Shown here: positions 57,546-64,000 of the stretch, one piece after another | Layout: every line of letters starts with the position of its first letter | Position numbering within the stretch: position 1 is the first letter of the stretch | NCBI GenBank assembly: GCA_936432065.2 | Contig: OW386290.2 | Coordinates: forward strand, 138,333,677 to 138,397,676 | Origin: Rutpela maculata | Taxonomy: Eukaryota; Arthropoda; Insecta; Coleoptera; Cerambycidae | Reading direction: 5' to 3' | Length of the DNA: 64,000 nucleotides | Position numbers and translations under genes: made by a program | The notes under the pieces: model-generated | What the model saw: only the letters and a program-made list of their open reading frames with translations | Databases searched by the model: none | What the model was told of the DNA's origin: nothing

Positions 57546-57959
57546 TAGTATAATTGGAGAATGTATTTTGGATATCACAGCAGCTGCCGCGAACTTCGTT
57601 ACTGCTTTGTTGTACCTGATCTTACCTGCATGTATTTTGAGCTACTTAAATTTCTTTATTAGTATACACTTACCGTAAAAAATAATGACGTATGTTAAAG
57701 CTGTTTAACAGAAAATATGCAAAGTGAGAGGTTGGCACAGTCATAACTTAGTTTTCGGAGCTAACTTATAATGTACGTACTCTAGTAAAATATTGCGTTA
57801 TTATACCTATTTGAACGCAATCATATACATTGTAATATAGTCCACTAAAATTAGGAAAAAAAAACGCCGTTTTAGAGAAAAATTTTGAACAGCAGTTTCT
57901 TTGCATAGGTAGTAAGTACTCAACTTTTAGAACAATTTTTTGCTTATGCGCAGAAAAAA

Positions 57960-58805
57960 ATAAGATATGATTTTTGAGATATATACATATATATACGTTT
58001 TTTCGTGTTTTTTTTTTTCATTTAGACTTTTATATTCCGAAAAGTACACATTTTAAACGCTAAACGGACATAAGTAAACGTGTTCAGAATACGATTTCCT
58101 ACAAAAAAGGTTCTATAAATTTTTCCGATTATCACATTGGCTTTTTCGGAAAAGCGACTTGAAAAATGTATGTGTTTTTAATTTTGAATGCAAATATCTC
58201 GAAAAGTGCCCGATTTTGTAAACTTGTTCAGAATGAAATTTTCTATGAAAAAGCTCGTATACATTTTTCGATTATTCCGTTGGTTTTTCCGGAAAAGTTT
58301 CTTGAAGAATATATATATTTGCTTTCTCGTGTTTTTTTGTTTCATTTGGACGTATATATCTCTGAAAGTACGCATTTTTTAAGGCTAAATGAACATTAGT
58401 AAACTAGGTCAGAATCTGATTTCCTACAAAAAAGGTTGTTTATATTTGAAACATATATACGCCAAAATGAAAAAAAAAAACACGAGAAAGCAAATATATA
58501 TATTCTTCAAGAAGGTTTTCCGGAAAAACCAATGGGATAATCGAAAAAGTATATGGGAGCTTTTTGTAGGAAATCTCATTCTAAACAAGTTTACTTATGT
58601 TCATTTAGCTCTAAAATTGTACGCTTTTCGAGATATTTACATTCAATATAAAAAAAACACGAAAAAAAAAACACGAAAAAAAAACACATATACATATATA
58701 TATATATTTTTCAAGTCGGTTTTCGCTAAAAGCCAATGGGATAATCGGAAAAATGTATAGAACCTTTTTTGTAGGAATTCGTACTCCGAACACGTTTACC
58801 AAATA
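57960..58805. mobile_element. Foldback with about 200-bp subrepeats
   Basis: Direct units from about 57990, 58160 and 58330 (TATnTCnnnAAAGTnCGC, CAGAATnnnATTTnCTACAAAAA, TCGATTATnnCnTTGG, TTTTCCGGAAAA) are followed after about 58445 by two inverted units ending near 58800. All reading frames here (58166-58802, both strands) are these repeats and encode no known protein. Confidence 0.75.
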
Positions 58806-58986
58806 AAGGATGATACCACTCGAAATTATGTTTTGTATAGTAGTCTGGGCCCCATACTACAGTTCAGTGTCCAATAGTAAGTAGGTCGCCGAGATAACTT
58901 CGATCTCTTTTTCGAAATTGGCAGAATTAACAAAAAATTCAAATATCTCTTTAATTTCCTGTTTTGTTTTTGGCTTTTGCTGTCAG

Positions 58987-59235
58987 TTACCTAAAAAGCA
59001 TAAAGTCATAACAAAAAAATAAGATTTGCACTTTGTCATTGCACTTTGACAGCTAGCTGACAGCCTGTTGACAGCTGCCAATTGTCGAATTATTATATTC
59101 ACATCATGTATGAACTGAGTTACCTAAAAAGCATAAAGTCATAACAAAAAAATAAGATTTGCACTTTGTTAAGGCACTTTGACAGCTAATTGACAGCTGT
59201 CAAGTGTCAATTTGGACAATTTGACATCGGATTTG
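58987..59235. repeat. Tandem duplication of an about 130-bp unit
   Basis: AGTTACCTAAAAAGCATAAA starts at 58986 and again at 59118. Each unit continues through AAAAAAATAAGATTTGCACT and TTTGACAGCTA. Each unit also ends in GACAGCTG-type short palindromes. A third, degraded start (AGCAACCTCAAAAACATAAA) lies at 59242. Confidence 0.8.
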
Positions 59236-59239
59236 AATT

Positions 59240-60090
59240 CAGCAACCTCAAAAACATAAACCTAGACATTAAAAGTGAAAAAATAAGTTATTTAAAAATC
59301 TATAAAGACTGCACGAATAAATAAATCTGTGGTGGAGCTTTGGAGCTTTCAAGCTCCGTAGCAGCCAAAGTATTGATTTTCGAGCTTTGTGCCCATTGAG
59401 ACTTTTGCTTGGGATGACGAAACCTAAAACATATCCAAAATTCAGACGATTTGACCGAAACCCAATTTCCATTAGATTATTGCGGGGTCCTTTTTGATTA
59501 TTTGTTATTTAATTTTTCCACCATACATTTCCATTCATTATTTTGTACAGTTTAGATTAATTTAATTTTCCCCGTTTTTTGGATTTATCAAGATTAATGA
59601 CTTTTTTTAAATGTTTCGATGGCTGCACGAATTTGAAATATTTTTCATGTAACTAACATAAACCAAGGTAGTTTTTAACATTATGTTCACATAGTCATCG
59701 AATATTTTTATTTAGCATACCCGTTTGTAAATTGAACTTTTTTCTCAGAAACAGAAATTTTAGCAAAAAAAAACAAAAAAAATGTGTTTACATTAATCAT
59801 CAATAAAACCTAGTTACTTTATGTGGTTAGTACATTACCAAAATATGTCTTTGGTGAATTTCAGGCCAATACACTGATTAGTTTTAGCACAGTGGTGATT
59901 TTTGATTTTTGTAAGGAAGGAAGTAAATTCCTCAAAAATCTCAAAAGCCCGAATAACTTTTAAACCGTCGACTTTTGGATAACCCTATATTATGTTCAGG
60001 GGATTGGTAGTGATGTTCTCTTTCACCAGGTTTCTTTCTGACCACTGTGTCTGGGCCACCCTGTTGTATTAAGATAAAAGCCAAAACATT
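59240..60090. other. Gene-free stretch
   Basis: The minus-strand frame at 59269-59472 has no recognised domain. AT-rich otherwise. Confidence 0.4.
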
Positions 60091-60094
60091 TTTT

Positions 60095-60425
60095 TTGACC
60101 TTTAACTTAATATAAAACAGGATTTTTTTTTTAAATTCGGGGTGACAGGATCTGTTGGATTTTCGGTAAGCTTTAATTTAAAAAAAAAATTGCTCATTTC
60201 CGGCAAGATTTGTGCTCTCTAGCCATTTTTTCTTCCTTTAACTTAATATAATAAAAAAGGATTTTTATTTCAAAATTCGGGCTCCGAGGATTTGTTGGAA
60301 TTTCGGTAAGCTTTAATTTGAAAAAAAAAATTTTTAATTTCCGACAAGAAACCGCTTTCTAGCCATTTTTTTGGCCTTTAACTTAATATAATAAAAAAGG
60401 AATTTTTTGCAAAATTCGGGCCATT
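60095..60425. repeat. Tandem repeat of about 135-140 bp, 2.4 units
   Basis: CTTTAACTTAATATAA begins at about 60101, 60236 and 60376. It is followed by AAAATTCGG, GATTTGTTGGA, TTTCGGTAAGCTTTAATTT and TTTCTAGCCATTTTTT in each unit. Confidence 0.85.
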
Positions 60426-60429
60426 TTTG

Positions 60430-62200
60430 AACAAAAAAACTCAATTTGGGACCACTGTGCGTAGGCGACGTTGCCGTTTCGGCGCGTTGTCGGGCAACTT
60501 CAACTCGATCATTTTACAACAATTTATGAGCTTCAGAAAATTGTAATATGTTCAGCGAATAGTTTTAAATATCAGGAAAGGCTTAATGCAAAATTCAGTT
60601 CATTATATCACTTCACTAGACTGTTTTGTGATTTTTTTACCCAAATGGTTTAGGTGTGCCGTGCCATCAAAATTGAATAGTTATTCTGATAGCATTTGTT
60701 CTGAATTTCCCGAATCCGATAATTTTTTTCCAAAAATACAATAGAAAAATGTACCTTTTTGCGATTCGGTCCAGAATTGTTCAAAATAAAGTAGGCCATT
60801 CTGACAAGTCGCAGCTAAGGAATGTTACTGGTAAGATCTAGTTCTATGCTAAAACGACCTGTATCTTCTTAGTGGGCAAAAAATGTTCTTCCTTGTTGAT
60901 TTAGACTTGGACTTGCCTTGAAGTGCTCTATAGTTGGGTAAACTCTAAGCTGGCACGTCCAAAGGTCGCTTCATCATATAAACTAAGACATCCGCAACTA
61001 GTTCATCTCTCTGTCACTGCGATAGCTTTATGCGCATCGCATATCAAATCGTACGTCGTGTTACCAGCTCATACATACGCTACCTTAGAGTTTACCGGAC
61101 TATATCCCTTCTAACTCAACCATAAAAGCGATGTTGCATTTTTAAAATGAAATAAAGTAAAATACATAATGAAAACTTGAATTAATTCAGTTCGTTCGAC
61201 CTTATATGGGTATTTGTGTATACATTATAATTTATTGTTCACTTACACTATTCCCTTGTACCCTCTAACTCAAACACAAAAATAATCTAGCAGGTTATTA
61301 CTTATTAAAAAAGTGTAAAGCAATAGTAATGGTTTACCACTATATAATACAATGTCTCACGCATAATTCTATTACGATTTAACATTCAACTCACCCCTCA
61401 CGTAAATTTATTTCCATATACTCTTTCCCATGTAAAAGCGTAATATTTCACGACTTGTTGATCCACTTTTTGTAACCGTAAATAATTTTGGCCAAATAAA
61501 TCTACCATATTGTAATGTGAGATACAACTTCCTATAAGTTTGGAATGGCGCAGGGCCGGACTTCTACATCGGTGGGTCGACAGGCGTGTTAACACGATCA
61601 TAAACGTAGATTTATTCTAGCGTCTCGAAATTCCTCTATCCTACATAGGTATCACAGTTGTCCCACAGTTGTAACCACTGGGAAATAAACTAATAACTTT
61701 TCGATGATAATAATAATGATAATAATAATCTTTATTGAAAAAAAAGCAAATACACACAGGGAGATGTTTATCTTAGCTAGTAAGGCTATTCTTACACATA
61801 ACTCCAAATGCATAAGAAATTCAAAATTTCAATTAAGTTCGGTTAGAAAAACACTTAGCTACATAATACTACTATTATCCCTACTTATCATATCACGCAA
61901 AACAACACAACTTATATCCGTTTATATAACTTTGGCGTACTGCGTTTTTTTTTAATTTATGTAATAGAGCGAGAGCTAGGTGGCTTTTTCGGCACGTCAT
62001 CGTTTTATGAACTTGAGATATTTTTATGATTTAATGGATGTTAACGATTTATAAAATCGACTTCTGGCGGAGCACCTCCCGTCGAGTTGATATAAAAATC
62101 AGTGAAATTATGCCATCGTTACAAGGCTCATTTTTTTGTATGTACACATTTTATGTTTGAAATGAATAAAATAAGATCGCGAGAAAGTGTGGACTGTCAG
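60430..62200. other. Gene-free stretch with small repeats
   Basis: GGGTAAACTCTAAG (60937-60950) is inverted at 61083-61096, marking a possible 160-bp MITE. A (ATA/ATG)-type trinucleotide tract lies at 61704-61730. The 60-67 codon frames (60471-60653, 60923-61114, 61398-61601) show no recognisable family. Confidence 0.4.
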
Positions 62201-62202
62201 GT

Positions 62203-62509
62203 GGCGCAGCCAGAAAGGTCAAAGTTGTAAAAAAACGGAGTTATATCACGTGAGCGTTACAAGCCTTTTCTTATGCTAAGCATATGTATTTAAATGTTTT
62301 GAACACAGAAATTGTTGCGAAGAAAATTAAATTTTCTTCAAAAATTCTAAATATTTCCTTTCTGTCTAGCCTTATTGACAAAAATTTCTTTCTGGGATTT
62401 TTTTCTGTGTTCAAAACATTTGAAGAAATATGCTCAGCCTAAAAAAAGCTTGTAACGATCACGTGATATAACTCCGTTTTTTTACAACTTTAATTTATCT
62501 GGCTGCGCC
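62203..62509. mobile_element. Palindromic MITE, about 307 bp
   Basis: GGCGCAGCCAGA and TCTGGCTGCGCC bound arms of about 115 bp that share GTTGTAAAAAAACGGAGTTA, TATCACGTGA and TTTGAACACAGAAA in inverted order. TCACGTGA itself is palindromic and occurs in both arms, slightly altered. Confidence 0.8.
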
Positions 62510-63408
62510 CTCCGATGGCCCACTCTAGCTCCCGCACCATAAAGTCGGCCTATTTCCGCTACCAAAGTCTATCACCAGCGCCAGGAGACGAGCTACTGCC
62601 AACCTGGAAATTTTGTTGATGGTGATCTTACTTCGAACTAATTCTATAGCAACTTTAAACTAAAATGTTTTTGGTTAATTTAATTCAAAATATTAAAAAG
62701 GAATAACCTTTTCGTTGGGCGTCCTTCGAAAAAAAAGTGACTATTGGAACGTGTAGATCGTCGAATTCTACCTCAAAAAACTTTAATTTTGCTTTAATAC
62801 CCTCCGAATTACAGCGGGTTGAAAACGTGATTTCTAAGCAAAAATCACACTTCAAAGGTTTTAAGCAAATTACTCGAAGAGGATTTCATTTTCGAAAAAG
62901 TTTGTTATAACAAAAAAGTTAGCTTATGAAATAAGAAAAATAATACACGAAATAAAAATTTGTTTCGGCTCATCGTTGCCGAGATACAGTTAATGTTAAG
63001 TGCATTTGAATGTAGCCCTGAAAAGGTCACGCTCTTCAAAAAGTCATAACTCTGGTTTAAAAAACCCTTTTAACATGTACCTTGAACCAAATTAAAGCAT
63101 ATTACAGTAGTTAAAATTTTCTTTTGTCAAATTTTGATATCTGCAAAATTAAAAATTATACAACGAAAATAAAGGCAGTTTTTTTTTGTTTTTGCTTCTA
63201 GAAAATTCGAAATTAAAAAAAATAAATTCCAAATTGTGTTTTTTATTAGTCTTAACTATTATGTATACGCCCATATTTTTTAACCGTGATGGATATATTA
63301 TCCAAAAGATTTTACACTTAATGTATTTTGAGAATTTTTGAGAAAATGAATTTTCTTAGCTTTAAGCAGAAAAGCAACTTAGCTGAATGTTACTAGAGAC
63401 AAAAAAAA
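62510..63408. other. Gene-free AT-rich stretch
   Basis: No reading frame, structure or repeat match that I can support. Confidence 0.45.
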
Positions 63409-64000
63409 CCGCTGCCCAAGGAATCACTACTTCCACATCCGAATTTTCTATCCAAGTCACACAAGGAAAAAATGTTGTATCTGGAAATAATTGTTTATGG
63501 AACTTTAATAATATAATATTTGAAATCCTCTACCTCAAAAACCCATAAAACGATACCCCACATCCGTAGTGGGGTGGGGGTGGTGACGGGGGGTGGGAGT
63601 GGGGGGTGGATGGAAGTAAAAAAATATTTTGAGGTTTCTGGTTCTTGTACACACTAAATCACATTTTTTTTCATCCCCTTTAATAATGGGGTGGGGGTGG
63701 TAATGGGGGTGGCTAATGCCAAAATTTTTTTGAGACCTCAGCTTCTCTTGTCTATACTAAATATCAATTTTATGAACTCTTACCTGCTTGATTTACCTAT
63801 TTACTAAAAATTTACCCCAATTTACCCCCCGACCCTTCGACGGAACAAGATGAAAATATAATCTAGTTCTAGATCTCGTTAAAGTACATATGTGTACCAA
63901 ATTTCAAGTCAATATCTCAAACGGTTCCAGAGTAAACGTGCGCACAAAAAAAAGTTACAGAACGACAGACCGACAGACCGACAGACAGACCGACAGACAG
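63409..64000 (+). mobile_element. Family A copy 8 (cut by window end)
   Basis: Begins with A8 and CCGCTGCCCAAGG, keeps ACTTCCACATCC, the GGGGTGG blocks and AGATGAAAATATAATCTAG. It runs out inside the ACAGACCGACAG microsatellite, so the terminal hairpin lies beyond the window. Confidence 0.85.

Noticed and set aside
58166..58802. Overlapping Ile/Phe- and Lys-rich frames on both strands
   Set aside because: They are the direct and inverted units of a foldback element; both strands are open because the unit is poor in stop-generating words.

Overview
This 64 kb window is AT-rich eukaryotic DNA made almost entirely of transposable-element debris. I could support no intact host gene, rRNA, functional tRNA gene or CRISPR array. 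The element types (RTE-like and Jockey-like LINE relics, a Penelope-like element with a GIY-YIG endonuclease, tRNA-derived SINEs, mariner/Tc1-like relics, Helentron/DINE-1-like non-autonomous elements and many foldback elements) fit an arthropod, most likely an insect with a large repeat-rich genome. A beetle is plausible, but that is an inference. The longest recognisable coding relic is only 166 codons between stops, and every recognisable protein fragment is broken.

Layout. 1-2335 is a foldback element whose loop keeps a decayed mariner-like transposase fragment; its right arm is split by the first copy of an about 690-bp dispersed family (family A). 2.6-6.1 kb holds two tRNA-type SINEs, a small hairpin element, a foldback element and a (TTC)n tract. 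6975-13069 is a 6.1 kb palindrome with three smaller palindromes in its loop and a separate 1.1 kb foldback inserted in its left arm. 13.1-15.9 kb holds repeat family C and a 400-bp foldback. 16.3-17.8 kb is an antisense RTE-like LINE relic. 18.9-28.1 kb is a run of MITEs and foldbacks: family A copy 2 with an expanded CAGA/CGGT microsatellite, a hairpin-cluster element, a G17 run, a TAATG microsatellite and a 2.07 kb foldback built of subrepeats.

29.1-34.8 kb is bounded by Tc1-like inverted ends. It contains a 3275-bp element (29938-33212) with 32-bp terminal inverted repeats, TA flanks and five tandem units of about 365 bp saturated with AACGTT. 33-41 kb holds scattered RTE-like and Jockey-like fragments, plus a SINE split by a LINE 3' end with a 14-bp target duplication. 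41.9-52.3 kb has three more family A copies, a 1.6 kb palindrome and a composite of families C and D. 52.9-56.1 kb contains two Penelope-like copies with inverted terminal repeats. 56.1-63.4 kb is family C, another foldback, short tandem repeats and a small palindrome. The window ends inside family A copy 8.

The genes do not form a pathway. What the window records is layered transposition, including three insertions whose empty or duplicated target can be read directly (family A into FB1, a foldback into FB3, a LINE 3' end into a SINE). The most unusual objects are the nested palindromes at 7-13 kb, the AACGTT tandem-unit element at 30-33 kb, and family A. All boundaries and classifications come from reading by eye without alignment tools.
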